The translations under genes and the position numbers were made by a program. The notes below the pieces were generated by a model. That model made no database searches. It was not told the DNA's origin and was given only the letters and a program-made list of their open reading frames with translations. Positions 53,295-61,257 of a stretch of DNA of 64,000 nucleotides are shown here, in pieces. The DNA is from Halosimplex aquaticum. Lineage in GTDB: Archaea > Halobacteriota > Halobacteria > Halobacteriales > Haloarculaceae. Each line of letters starts with the position of its first letter. Positions within the stretch are counted from its first letter, which is position 1. The stretch spans positions 3,658,001 through 3,722,000 of the forward strand of contig NZ_CP118158.1 of NCBI RefSeq assembly GCF_028747785.1, given 5' to 3'.

Positions 53295-54473
53295 ATGGTC
53301 AAGATAGATACTAACATTTCGACTGATGGTGGCCTCTTTTCGACTGGCGGACTGGAGTGGGGGCCGTACGAAATTGACACTCCTGTCAAAGCCGTACCTG
53401 TTGAAAAACTCACCTCTGGGGATACGGTTGACCAGGATGTTCGGAAGATCGCACAGGTGTGCGTTGAACTGGGACCTGCTGACCTCGAAGCCTATCGATC
53501 CGGGAACCAACCTCAAGCACTCGATACGCTTGAGGATAAGCTAACGCATACGCTGGAGGACGAAGTCCAAGTCGTTATTTTCGAATACACTGACGGGCAC
53601 GAGATCGGGCAACACGACATGGATACCCTGGTCGAACTCCAAGACCAGTATGCGGACATCATTACCTCACCCTGCCAGCCTGAACTCGCGGAACCCCTGA
53701 TGCCCGTTATTGATGACGGGCGAAACGGGATGGATCGTTCACCATTCCGAGCATTTCGGGCCAGCGTTGAACACTTCAAAGAATCACTGACTCGTGTCGA
53801 TATTGAGAAGCCTATTATGGGTGTTCTTCCCCCTCTCGCTGCGGGCCATCAACGCCAGATTCTCACCCTGTACGAGGACATTGGTGCTGAATTCCTCGCA
53901 GTTGACTTCCGTGGGCTCAAACCGACGACCGACCGTGTCTATGACTGGCTCCAAGAGTTTATCGCGGATTTAGCTGTCCGCGGTGAACTAAGCAGTCGTG
54001 TCCTATACGCCCTGAATTATCGAAGGTATTTCCCTCGACGGAATGCCAGCGTTCACCCCTCCGAAGGAATCGCTCTCGTTGGTTCTGGCTTCGACATACT
54101 TGGGGAAACCCATGTTTCACGGGCATTCCCACAGGGAGATTACCAGATGACGAACGTCAAAGCATTCGATCCGAGTACTCTCGGCTTTCGAAATGTGTCA
54201 CTGGACAACCTCCAAGACGAGTGGCCACAGGCTTCGACGATTCCTCCCGCTCGACTCGACAGCGTCGGGGAGTCGAAGCGTCGAGAACTCCGCCACTTGG
54301 CAAATGCCGAGAGCCTCAATTACGGACTGCGCGCGTTCCGTGCGGCAGTCCAAAACGGCGAAGCCCGTGATTTCATCGAAAGTAAGACCGCGTCAGAACT
54401 ACTCAGTCAACACCTCCAATCGATGGAGGAAATGTACGACTCAGCTCGAGGACCGAGCGTCACAGGCCACTAA
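53295..54473 (+). CDS. TIM-barrel protein resembling tRNA-guanine transglycosylase (DpdA-like candidate)
   Basis: A 392-residue protein. The N-terminal WGPYEIDTPVKAVPVEKL resembles the TGT opening (TPaFMPVGT type). Repeated beta-alpha units follow (VVIFEYTDG, ADIITSPC, PIMGVLPPLA, AEFLAVDFRG, RVLYALNY, GIALVGSGFDILGE). The C-terminal LNYGLRAFRAAVQNGEARDFI fits the TGT tail helix. The TGT zinc cysteines and the DSGGFQ motif are not found, so any activity would be divergent, as in DpdA enzymes that exchange bases in DNA. The assignment is by pattern and uncertain. It is coupled to an HTH gene and overlaps the convergent gene by four bases. Confidence 0.45.
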   Translation: MVKIDTNISTDGGLFSTGGLEWGPYEIDTPVKAVPVEKLTSGDTVDQDVRKIAQVCVELGPADLEAYRSGNQPQALDTLEDKLTHTLEDEVQVVIFEYTDGHEIGQHDMDTLVELQDQYADIITSPCQPELAEPLMPVIDDGRNGMDRSPFRAFRASVEHFKESLTRVDIEKPIMGVLPPLAAGHQRQILTLYEDIGAEFLAVDFRGLKPTTDRVYDWLQEFIADLAVRGELSSRVLYALNYRRYFPRRNASVHPSEGIALVGSGFDILGETHVSRAFPQGDYQMTNVKAFDPSTLGFRNVSLDNLQDEWPQASTIPPARLDSVGESKRRELRHLANAESLNYGLRAFRAAVQNGEARDFIESKTASELLSQHLQSMEEMYDSARGPSVTGH

Positions 54474-54976
54474 TCCGCAACCCCTCCACGTTGACAACGT
54501 CCGAGAACGGACATACGTTCGTGCTCGATAGTTCGAATTTCTTCTCCACATTGGTCACACACTTCGTACGGAGGTTGTTCCGCTGCGAGAACTGCATGTA
54601 CCTCTGCAATAGCCGTCCACCCCTGGCGTCTGGACCCATCGGTCTGTTGTGCAGCCCAGAGTTGAAGCTGATCCGTCGGGCCAGGTGCTGTTAGAAGGAA
54701 GTTGCGATCAGCCCCATCGATCTTACTATGTAATAACAACTCGGGACCGTAGTACCGTTGGCTCCGACGGAGTATCGAAAGCTCCGAGGGAATAGTTGTC
54801 TCTGAGTCAATCTGAGAGACGATATTGGTGATCTCGACCCTGTCGTTTCTTTCTCCTGCAATTAGGACTGTTTTTGAGTCAGAATCGGTCTTTGGTTCGC
54901 CATCAAACGAGCGTTCCTGAAAGTCGGTACCGTTGGTGCTCTCGTCTTTGTCTTTGTCGGTGAGTTTTGGGGTCAT
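54470..54976 (-). CDS. Unknown protein with C-terminal CxxC zinc-ribbon-like motif
   Basis: A 168-residue protein. Residues 1-40 are disordered and acidic. A central beta region (KTVLIAGERNDRVEITNIV, YYGPELLLHSKIDG, FLLTAPGPTDQLQLWA) follows. The C-terminus has YEVCDQCGEEIRTIEHE and a later Cys, possibly a zinc site. Its ATG overlaps the stop of the HTH gene at 54973 by four bases, so the two form an operon. No family is recognised. Confidence 0.65.
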   Translation of the reverse strand: MTPKLTDKDKDESTNGTDFQERSFDGEPKTDSDSKTVLIAGERNDRVEITNIVSQIDSETTIPSELSILRRSQRYYGPELLLHSKIDGADRNFLLTAPGPTDQLQLWAAQQTDGSRRQGWTAIAEVHAVLAAEQPPYEVCDQCGEEIRTIEHERMSVLGRCQRGGVAD

Positions 54977-55191
54977 TGGCTATCCTCCGGGACGTTTTTT
55001 ATTGAATACAGATGCGTGGGACGATGGAGGCATTCGACTATTCCCGCGGCTTCGAGCCTCTCTAGACCTCTGTAGATCGTGTTTCGATGTCTCCCTGTAG
55101 CCTCGACAAGGAATCCCTTCGTGCGATCGCCTTCTTGTAATTCGGCGATTATCTCCTTCTCAGGCTTCTTCAGCCGCGTCTCGGACTCCAC
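54973..55191 (-). CDS. Small winged-helix regulator, 72 residues
   Basis: A single HTH domain (KEIIAELQEGDRTKGFLVEATGRHRNTIYRGLERLEAAGIVECLHRPTHLYSI). GTG start at 55191. It is the first gene of a two-gene minus operon. A perfect palindrome (55225-55243) lies 34-52 bases upstream at the promoter, so the product may repress its own operon. Confidence 0.75.
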   Translation of the reverse strand: MESETRLKKPEKEIIAELQEGDRTKGFLVEATGRHRNTIYRGLERLEAAGIVECLHRPTHLYSIKNVPEDSQ

Positions 55192-55224
55192 ACTATCCCA
55201 TCACCGCCGCCTTACTTGTGCTTT

Positions 55225-55243
55225 ATGCATATTCAATATGCAT
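55225..55243. promoter_or_regulatory. 19-base palindrome at the HTH operon promoter
   Basis: ATGCATATT-C-AATATGCAT has perfect 9-base arms. It lies upstream of GTG 55191 and overlaps an AT-rich TATA-like segment (ATGCATAAAG on the minus strand). Likely operator for the adjacent HTH protein. Confidence 0.6.
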
Positions 55244-55441
55244 GTGCTGATTGCACATCAAAAAATCGGACTAGAGTCTGAGATACTGTGAGGAAACACT
55301 GTCCTACGGACTGGAATCTATCTCTTCAGTTTCTAAATGCTACGAAAATACTGTTTGAGGCGGTATGATGTGAGGCACTGTATGATTTTACGTCCTCCCC
55401 CTGCCGAACATCACAAGCCCAGCATCTGTTGAAGACAAACT

Positions 55442-56888
55442 CAGTACTTCACAAAGGTACTAGACAAAGAAACCTAGCCACGTGATGGTCTTGTTGCTTG
55501 AATAGTAATTTACTAGGAAGGATGGCTGCTTGGACGTAGTGTGTTCAAGACTAGACAAGCAGCCAGCGAGATATCCGAAGACCAGGTTCTTAACTTTCTC
55601 GTTAACGTACTCACCGAGGAATTCACCCTTGAGTTCGGTGGCAACGCCGATATAGACGCGGACACCATCTTTGAGGTCCTCGTCGGCGCGTGTGCCGACG
55701 GGACCTCTGTCTCCTCGGTGTGCAAGACCAGCGAGGAGTCACCTCATGAGAACACCGTGCTGTACCATCTTCGGGAGAAGTTCGATCTTGAATCGGTCGA
55801 AGGAATCGGCAACACGCTGCTTCAGAACGATGTTCTCGAAACGCTGCCTGAGGCGGTGGAGGTCGTCGTTGACCTCCACCTGCGACCCTACTACGGTGAT
55901 GAAGCCGACACGGACGGCCTCTATCATTCGGAAGCGAAGCGTGGAACCACTGCTTTCCACACGTATGCCACCCTCTACGCGCGTGTCCGACAGAAACGCT
56001 ATACGCTGGCGGTGCGCCGAGTCGTTGATGGCGACACCCCCAGTCGCGTCCTCGCCGAGTTTCTGGGATTCCTTGACGGCTGTGATTTCCGTGTCACAGC
56101 TGTCTATCTTGATCGGGAATTCTATGATAGTAAGTGTCTCACGCTGCTGCAGGCGCACAACCACGCCTACGTGATGCCGGTCGTCCGCTGGGGACAGACG
56201 ATCAAACAGGAACTCTCGACGGGGTGGAGTCGCGTCATTGACCACGATCTCACGGGAACACTTGACGGTCACAGCTGGAGCGTCGAGTTTCCTGTCTATA
56301 TCGATTGTACCTACCAACAGGGTCGGTATGACGAGCACGGTGTGGCGCGGCATGGCTACGCCGCTGACGCGCCGTTTATCGACAGCCCACGTAAGGCGCG
56401 ATACCACTATTCGAAGCGCTTCGGTATCGAGGCCAGCTACCGGCTCTCCGAGCAGAGTATTGCGACGACCTCAACCCAGAATCCAGTGGTACGGCTCCTG
56501 TATGTCGTGGTCAGTCTCCTGTTACAGAACGTGTATCGGTATCTGCACTGGGCGTATGTGGCGACGCCTCGCCGAGGCGGGCGTCGTCTCTGGCAGTGGT
56601 CGTTCAAGGAGTTCATCAATATGGTTCGGCGGGCAGCGTGGACGGCCCTCGCGGTGCGTCGGGCCGTCCCCGCAAACCGCCCACCTGACGACCGGTTCGA
56701 GCGGTAATCATCGAGTGAGTGAGCTCATCTCGTAGTGGTAACACCGTCGCGTCGGCGGCTAATCGCCGCCGACAACGACGACTCTCGATTGGTCAGCAAA
56801 GCCTGCCTGATCAACACGTTCGCAACAATCAGATTCGGGAATATCAGCCGCCACACTCAGTTAGACGACGGGTTTTCGTGAAGTACTG
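55442..56888 (+). mobile_element. Complete ISH3-family insertion sequence, 1447 bp
   Basis: Ends are CAGTACTTCAC (55442-55452) and its inverted copy GTGAAGTACTG (56878-56888), with partial similarity continuing inward. Both sides are flanked by the direct repeat AAACT (55437-55441 and 56889-56893), a 5-bp target duplication as in the ISH3 family. The element carries one transposase gene and, behind it, a perfect 9-bp stem-loop (56751-56773; arms GTCGGCGGC and GCCGCCGAC). Intact ends and target repeat suggest recent insertion. Confidence 0.9.
55541..56707 (+). CDS. ISH3-family transposase
   Basis: A 388-residue DDE-type (IS4-related) transposase. VVVDLHLRPYYG holds the first Asp, AVYLDREFYDSKCLTLL the second, and HYSKRFGIEASYRLSEQ the Glu helix. 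The C-terminus ATPRRGGRRLWQWSFKEF and AVPANRPPDDRF match haloarchaeal ISH3/ISH27-type proteins. The start is GTG at 55541; an upstream in-frame ATG is blocked by a stop. No frameshift, so the element is probably active. Confidence 0.94.
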   Translation: MFKTRQAASEISEDQVLNFLVNVLTEEFTLEFGGNADIDADTIFEVLVGACADGTSVSSVCKTSEESPHENTVLYHLREKFDLESVEGIGNTLLQNDVLETLPEAVEVVVDLHLRPYYGDEADTDGLYHSEAKRGTTAFHTYATLYARVRQKRYTLAVRRVVDGDTPSRVLAEFLGFLDGCDFRVTAVYLDREFYDSKCLTLLQAHNHAYVMPVVRWGQTIKQELSTGWSRVIDHDLTGTLDGHSWSVEFPVYIDCTYQQGRYDEHGVARHGYAADAPFIDSPRKARYHYSKRFGIEASYRLSEQSIATTSTQNPVVRLLYVVVSLLLQNVYRYLHWAYVATPRRGGRRLWQWSFKEFINMVRRAAWTALAVRRAVPANRPPDDRFER

Positions 56889-56944
56889 AAACTTGGTTGA
56901 GAGGCTCAGGTGACTGTTGGTACTAGTAGATCTTCACCACGGAG

Positions 56945-57060
56945 CATCCGTGATGTGATTCTGCTAGCACTCAGAATCGGAAAAATCGCAAGACTGCAAC
57001 CGAATCCGAATTGACCCCAGTTTCGGTTTATAAGGTATTTTGACACCGTTTATAAGCGAG
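56945..57060 (+). repeat. Left copy of an imperfect ~110-base repeat
   Basis: Shares blocks with the segment at 58283-58395: TGTGATTCTGC(T/C)AG, AATCGCAAGA(C/T)TGC and GAATCCGAA, then AT-rich TTTATA elements, in the same order and orientation. Inside this copy GTTTATAAG occurs twice (near 57025 and 57049). It lies upstream of the orphan membrane gene; the remaining bases to 57293 show no gene. Confidence 0.6.
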
Positions 57061-57293
57061 GATTGCGATCGTTGTTAGCGGTAGCGGGCGAGACATTGAG
57101 CAGGGGGTGAGGTCAAAGCAACGTGATGTCATGATATATGATTCACTCATAGTCGGTAGTTCCTATCGAGTCAGTACTTAAGCAGATTGAGTGCACTGGA
57201 TATGGCGTCTAGTCCACTCTTCAGCCTTATTCTCCCAACATCGTCCATACCAACTCCGGGAAGGATATCTGTTAGTGATTGTTCTTTGGTTTC

Positions 57294-58196
57294 ATGGCAG
57301 CAGTATCTCCTGAATGGTTCTTTTCAACGATAGCACAAGCCAGCGCAGCATCTATTGGGTTTCTGATTGCATTTATAGCGGCACAGTACAGCTCTAGGAA
57401 AAACAAACACCAAGAAAATTATAATAGGCTCTTGGATCGACTTGAAGAAATTGAGGAAAACTATAACCCAATCTTGGGTAAGATGGAGGACCAGCTAACG
57501 GGTGTTACCAGTTTCCCATCTGCTGGAGGCGGTATAGACCAAGCTTTTGAGATTGATGTGTCCCAAGATGATATAGAGCAAGTCGCTAATCAGTTCTCTC
57601 AGCCAGAAGCAGTGAAAGTGTATGCAAATCTAAAACGGAGCCAGAAGCTATTGAATAATCTCATTTTGCCGCAGCCAAATAATAAGAAGAAGGAACACCT
57701 CCGGCTGCTGAATGAAACTTCAAAATATCTCTCCAAGACGCTGAATCAAAACGGGCCAGCACAGGCATTTCTGAGTGATACTTCAATCGGGACGCTGACT
57801 CCTGATGAAGTTAGAAATAAGAATGTATTCCCCAATGTTCTCAGCCGAACATATCCTGGAAAACCAGATATTCAAACAAATACTATGAAATCTTGGGGTG
57901 ACCTTATGAAGAAATTCCGCCAAGAAACCGTCAGAGCGTCGATGACAGCTCAGAACTCAGAATTAGTTATGGATCATAAGGAGTATAGAATTCTTTTAGA
58001 TCGGGTTGTCACTTTCTTTTTTGTTGGGGTTATTTTCCCGATGTTGTTCCTACTCGCATGGTCTCCGCGCGCACTCGTCTTGTCTGATATTACAATTGCC
58101 GCTATTGAGGTCGTTACGATTCTCGCAGTCTCTTATCACGTGTTGCAGCTATTTAGCGCAGTCAAGTCACTCATCAACATATCCAGTAACCTCTGA
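57294..58196 (+). CDS. Orphan membrane protein with cytoplasmic coiled coil
   Basis: A 300-residue protein with unusually low GC and Asn/Lys/Ile-rich codon use, unlike the chromosome. One helix at about 10-32 (IAQASAASIGFLIAFIAAQY), a charged helical region (about 35-60, LLDRLEEIEENYNPI), a long soluble part, and two C-terminal helices (about 233-256 and 262-290). ATG 57294 is preferred over TTG 57279. No enzyme motif is seen. Flanking repeats and composition point to recent acquisition. Function unknown. Confidence 0.7.
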   Translation: MAAVSPEWFFSTIAQASAASIGFLIAFIAAQYSSRKNKHQENYNRLLDRLEEIEENYNPILGKMEDQLTGVTSFPSAGGGIDQAFEIDVSQDDIEQVANQFSQPEAVKVYANLKRSQKLLNNLILPQPNNKKKEHLRLLNETSKYLSKTLNQNGPAQAFLSDTSIGTLTPDEVRNKNVFPNVLSRTYPGKPDIQTNTMKSWGDLMKKFRQETVRASMTAQNSELVMDHKEYRILLDRVVTFFFVGVIFPMLFLLAWSPRALVLSDITIAAIEVVTILAVSYHVLQLFSAVKSLINISSNL

Positions 58197-58282
58197 ATAG
58201 GTATTAAACCGCTTAATGAATACAACTAGGCGGCAAATCCCACTTGAGTAGTGCCACCTGCTAGTGGCTTTTCGTTTCCGAG

Positions 58283-58395
58283 CATAGCAGTGTGATTCTG
58301 CCAGTGCCCTAAATCAGGATAATCGCAAGATTGCGAGTGAATCCGAACCGGTCCACGGTTTGATTTATATGAATTTGACTCCACTTATGAGAAGA
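58283..58395 (+). repeat. Right copy of the imperfect ~110-base repeat
   Basis: Matches the segment at 56945-57060 in block order (TGTGATTCTGCCAG, AATCGCAAGATTGC, GAATCCGAA, ATTTATATG). Lies after the orphan membrane gene. The interval 58197-58439 holds no gene. Confidence 0.6.
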
Positions 58396-58439
58396 TCCAT
58401 TGTACCCCAACGACGATATCTGAGAAAATCTGAGGGGAG

Positions 58440-58708
58440 TCACTCGTCGGGCTTCGTTCCCGTACGGAGATTTTCTCGATACTCCGCCCAAGCTTGATAC
58501 ATCTCCATCCGCTCGTCTTCTGTCATCGTTTCGTGTTCGTCCTCATCGTAGAATGGCAACTCGTCTTTTTCCGGCATCGCCATCACAACACCGAGTGGGT
58601 AGAGCTTCTCGTAGTAATTCTCCAACACCCACGCTTCGCCGTGCTCAGCAACAGCTTGAGGATGTACTGAGCGCCCTCCGGGTATTTTTCTTCAAGAGTG
58701 GTGGTCAT
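58440..58708 (-). pseudogene. Frameshifted small gene
   Basis: From ATG 58708 the frame reads TTTLEEKYPEGAQYIL and then loses sense. One base out of phase, near 58655, a second frame continues AVAEHGEAWVLENYYEKLYP and runs to the stop at 58440 (ending LRTGTKPDE). The two halves join into an 88-residue acidic protein with a natural start. A single-base deletion is the simplest explanation. A GTG at 58628 would allow only the last 62 residues. Family not recognised. Confidence 0.6.
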
Positions 58709-58758
58709 GGTAGGTGTGTCTCGCTGATAGTCAGCTGATCCGGCGTCTATGCTGGTGG

Positions 58759-59115
58759 TCAGGCGTTTGTGAATTCGGCAAGTGAGTGGTTTGGACTGTC
58801 AGTATTCCACTTCCCGACCTGAATGAGGTCGAAAGTATCGAGAGGTTCCTCAATCTTCTCGCCGAGTTGCCCCTGGGTCGCCGCCGGGAGACTATCGACG
58901 GGGATTGTGGTGAGTGCGTGCTGGGTGAGGAGGTAACTGGTAGCGAGGCTCGTCGGGGCGATAATGATGACATCTGCGCCATCAACGTCGTCAAGAGCGA
59001 GTTGGGCATCCCGATGCTGAAGCACGGTTGAATCGAGTTCATCGACGGGGAACAATCCGGTAGCGTCCCCGTAGTCGATGCTCGCCCCCGCCGACGTGAA
59101 ATGCCCTTTGAGCAT
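58759..59115 (-). CDS. Hypothetical protein, 118 residues
   Basis: Starts LKGHFTSAGASIDYGDATGL. It contains ADVIIIAPTSLATSYLLTQHAL, which looks like a beta strand followed by a helix, and ends HSLAEFTNA. ATG 59115 is preferred over GTG 59139; an AT-rich element (TAATTCTT, 59142-59149) lies about 27-34 bases upstream. It is divergent from the CBS-HEPN gene with 121 bases between. The pair could be an operon-like toxin and partner, but no known antitoxin motif is visible. Confidence 0.5.
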   Translation of the reverse strand: MLKGHFTSAGASIDYGDATGLFPVDELDSTVLQHRDAQLALDDVDGADVIIIAPTSLATSYLLTQHALTTIPVDSLPAATQGQLGEKIEEPLDTFDLIQVGKWNTDSPNHSLAEFTNA

Positions 59116-59236
59116 AATCAAGTATAGATATATGCTCACTAAGAATTAACTTTGTGGTGAGTGGCTTGCCGTACTCCTATACTTCAGCAAATTCTGCCCC
59201 CTCAGTTTGACTACCCTAGCCGCCCCATCAGTCGAT

Positions 59237-60085
59237 ATGCCCCGAGATCTGTACGACTGCACAGCAACCGAACTCGCTACGCACTCGGTCGAATCCCTCG
59301 ACCATGACACACCACCAAGCGATGCCGCCGTGTGGCTTGAGGAAAACGGCTACGACGCCGCCCCCGTCTTCGATGACGGCGGCCCGATCGGGTTCCTGCA
59401 TAAAGACGACGCTACTACCGACGACGATGGCAATACCCTCGATGACCATCTCACCCCACTGACCATCGACTACATGATCAGTGGCGACGCCGACTTCCCT
59501 GCCGTCCTCGACGCTCTCATCGAACACCCCGTCTACTTCCTTGGCGGCCACAACCACGTCACTGGAATCCTCACTCGCGCCGATCTCAACACTGCTCCCG
59601 CGCGCATCTACCTCTTCGATCGCATCACTCTCCTCGAAGAACAACTCCGCGAACTCATCATAGACAAAAAGCCTGAATGGAAGAACACGCCCGTCACGCC
59701 GGACGAACTCGACGATATCGAAGACCGATATGAAGATGCGCAAGCCGCCAACGTCGCTCTCGATGAGATCCACTACGCGCAATTCTCGACCCTCGAAACC
59801 ATCGTCACCAGCGTCGAAGCCTGCTGGCAAACCTGCGGCTTCTCCACTATAGGCGCTGCCGAGTCCCGGCTCCACAAAGTTACCGAACTCCGCAACGACG
59901 TCGCACACGCAAACCTCCTCGTCGAAAACACTGATAGCAACGACTTCCTCAGCAGCGGCCGTACAACAGAAAACCTCCACAACACGCTCGAAACCATCAA
60001 CGACGCTCTCACCCACCTCCAAGACGCAGGGTACGATCCCGGAGCAACTCAGCAACAAGCCACGCAGTCACATTCTGATCCTTAA
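59237..60085 (+). CDS. CBS-pair protein with C-terminal HEPN-like domain
   Basis: A 282-residue soluble protein. Residues about 12-125 form two CBS-type units (DAAVWLEENGYDAAPVFDDGGPIGFLHKDD and FPAVLDALIEHPVYFLGGHNHVTGILTRADLN), which usually bind adenine nucleotides. Residues about 130-250 are helical with RNDVAH at 219-224, the R-x4-H signature of HEPN ribonucleases and Abi proteins, within TELRNDVAHANLLV. Joining a nucleotide sensor to a HEPN domain suggests a regulated RNase, as in defence systems. ATG 59237 is preferred over TTG 59207. Confidence 0.65.
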   Translation: MPRDLYDCTATELATHSVESLDHDTPPSDAAVWLEENGYDAAPVFDDGGPIGFLHKDDATTDDDGNTLDDHLTPLTIDYMISGDADFPAVLDALIEHPVYFLGGHNHVTGILTRADLNTAPARIYLFDRITLLEEQLRELIIDKKPEWKNTPVTPDELDDIEDRYEDAQAANVALDEIHYAQFSTLETIVTSVEACWQTCGFSTIGAAESRLHKVTELRNDVAHANLLVENTDSNDFLSSGRTTENLHNTLETINDALTHLQDAGYDPGATQQQATQSHSDP

Positions 60086-60097
60086 TATTGCAATGGT

Positions 60098-61123
60098 TCA
60101 CGAGGTCGATTGGTTCAGTATGACTTCCATCTCGTATTCGTACATCGTTAACTCTGGAACCGCGGAAATCGCATATTCGAGCTTCTCCGATGGTTCACTC
60201 ACGACGAGCCGCCCCTCAACGTCGGCGTTAGCGCTCACGCCTTCCAGATCTTCGAGGTGCTCATCAACCCAGCCAACATAACGCAGAAGTTGGCCCACCG
60301 CTCGATCACTGGTACTGCCTTTCTTCAATTCGAGGACACAGACACGTTCTTTCGCCGTATGCACGAGTAGTATATCCGGTCGGCCGATACCGGTTGAGAA
60401 CTCGACCCCGGCTTCCGGATCGTCCGCATCGCTATAGATTTCCCACTCCTCGGAGAGTTCTATTTGATCCCAGTGGTTGACGAGATACTGTTGGAGGTGC
60501 TGCTCTTTGACGAATTCTCCACTAGATTCCGTATCCTCAAGCATTTCTTGAGGGTCCTCCTCAATTTCTACGAGATATCCGAGGAGTGCGTCGAGATCCC
60601 AGAGATCGAGGTCTAATTCATTGCTGAGATCCAGTAGGACTTCGTTCACTCGCTCATATCGCTGACCGAAATCACTCCCGTACTCGAAATCGGGCCAGAT
60701 ATCTAACTGTTTGAGGGCCTCTTCCGAGCGGTTGTTCCAGACACCATATTTCTCGGGATAGGCAGTCACGAGAAGCGCGGAGATCGTCGCTTTCCCCATG
60801 CCATCGACTTTCTCCTTGGTGGCCTGGACACGCGACGAAAGATCTTGCTCCTCATCTATGAGAGTCTGTAATCCATCTCTGAGTTGTTCCATGTCTTCTG
60901 TCATCATGGAGCGCTTCCGATGGAGCCCGGTCCAGTGACGATTGTTCTCGTATAAGAGGAACTCTTTGAACTCCTGTTCGGTGATACTCCCGACCTCCTC
61001 AGACTGGAAGAGTGGCCGGTATTCGTCGAGAACAGAGTCTTTGTGTTCAATAGATTCCGGTGGATCTTCCTTCATATCTCTCTCCGCCGCTCGCAATCGT
61101 TCAACTGCTGAGTCAATATTCAT
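60098..61123 (-). CDS. NucS-like PD-(D/E)XK nuclease
   Basis: A 341-residue protein with a helical N-terminal part (about 1-190; it includes GMGKATISALLVTAYPEKYGVWNNRSEEAL) and a C-terminal nuclease domain. Catalytic-type residues are GIGRPD (Asp250), VLELKKG (Glu265-x-Lys267) and AVGQLLRYVGWV (Gln278), the order seen in NucS/EndoMS and related endonucleases. It may cut DNA in a sequence- or modification-dependent way. Start at 61123; the upstream in-frame start adds eight residues. It converges on the CBS-HEPN gene with a 12-base gap. Confidence 0.75.
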   Translation of the reverse strand: MNIDSAVERLRAAERDMKEDPPESIEHKDSVLDEYRPLFQSEEVGSITEQEFKEFLLYENNRHWTGLHRKRSMMTEDMEQLRDGLQTLIDEEQDLSSRVQATKEKVDGMGKATISALLVTAYPEKYGVWNNRSEEALKQLDIWPDFEYGSDFGQRYERVNEVLLDLSNELDLDLWDLDALLGYLVEIEEDPQEMLEDTESSGEFVKEQHLQQYLVNHWDQIELSEEWEIYSDADDPEAGVEFSTGIGRPDILLVHTAKERVCVLELKKGSTSDRAVGQLLRYVGWVDEHLEDLEGVSANADVEGRLVVSEPSEKLEYAISAVPELTMYEYEMEVILNQSTS

Positions 61124-61257
61124 ATATCGTGATTTTCGCGGCGTCATAATAACGCCTGCGTGGTGCTACAATCCCCTTTGCAAGTATCCTCTCTATTAGT
61201 GGGAGATGGGTTGTCCATGCGAATTATTATGAGCAGTCTGTCTAAAGACGAATAAGT

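Noticed and set aside
58640..58670. Programmed frameshift in the small acidic gene
   Set aside because: No slippery heptamer or following hairpin was evident; a simple deletion or read error is more likely.
58786..59031. 81-residue plus-strand frame over the 118-residue hypothetical gene
   Set aside because: Antisense to the better frame, which has its own start and upstream AT-rich element; only one is likely and the minus frame has a clearer strand-helix pattern.
59237..60085. HEPN/MNT toxin-antitoxin pair with the divergent 118-residue gene
   Set aside because: The neighbour has no nucleotidyltransferase motif (GSx10DxD) and is divergent rather than co-transcribed.
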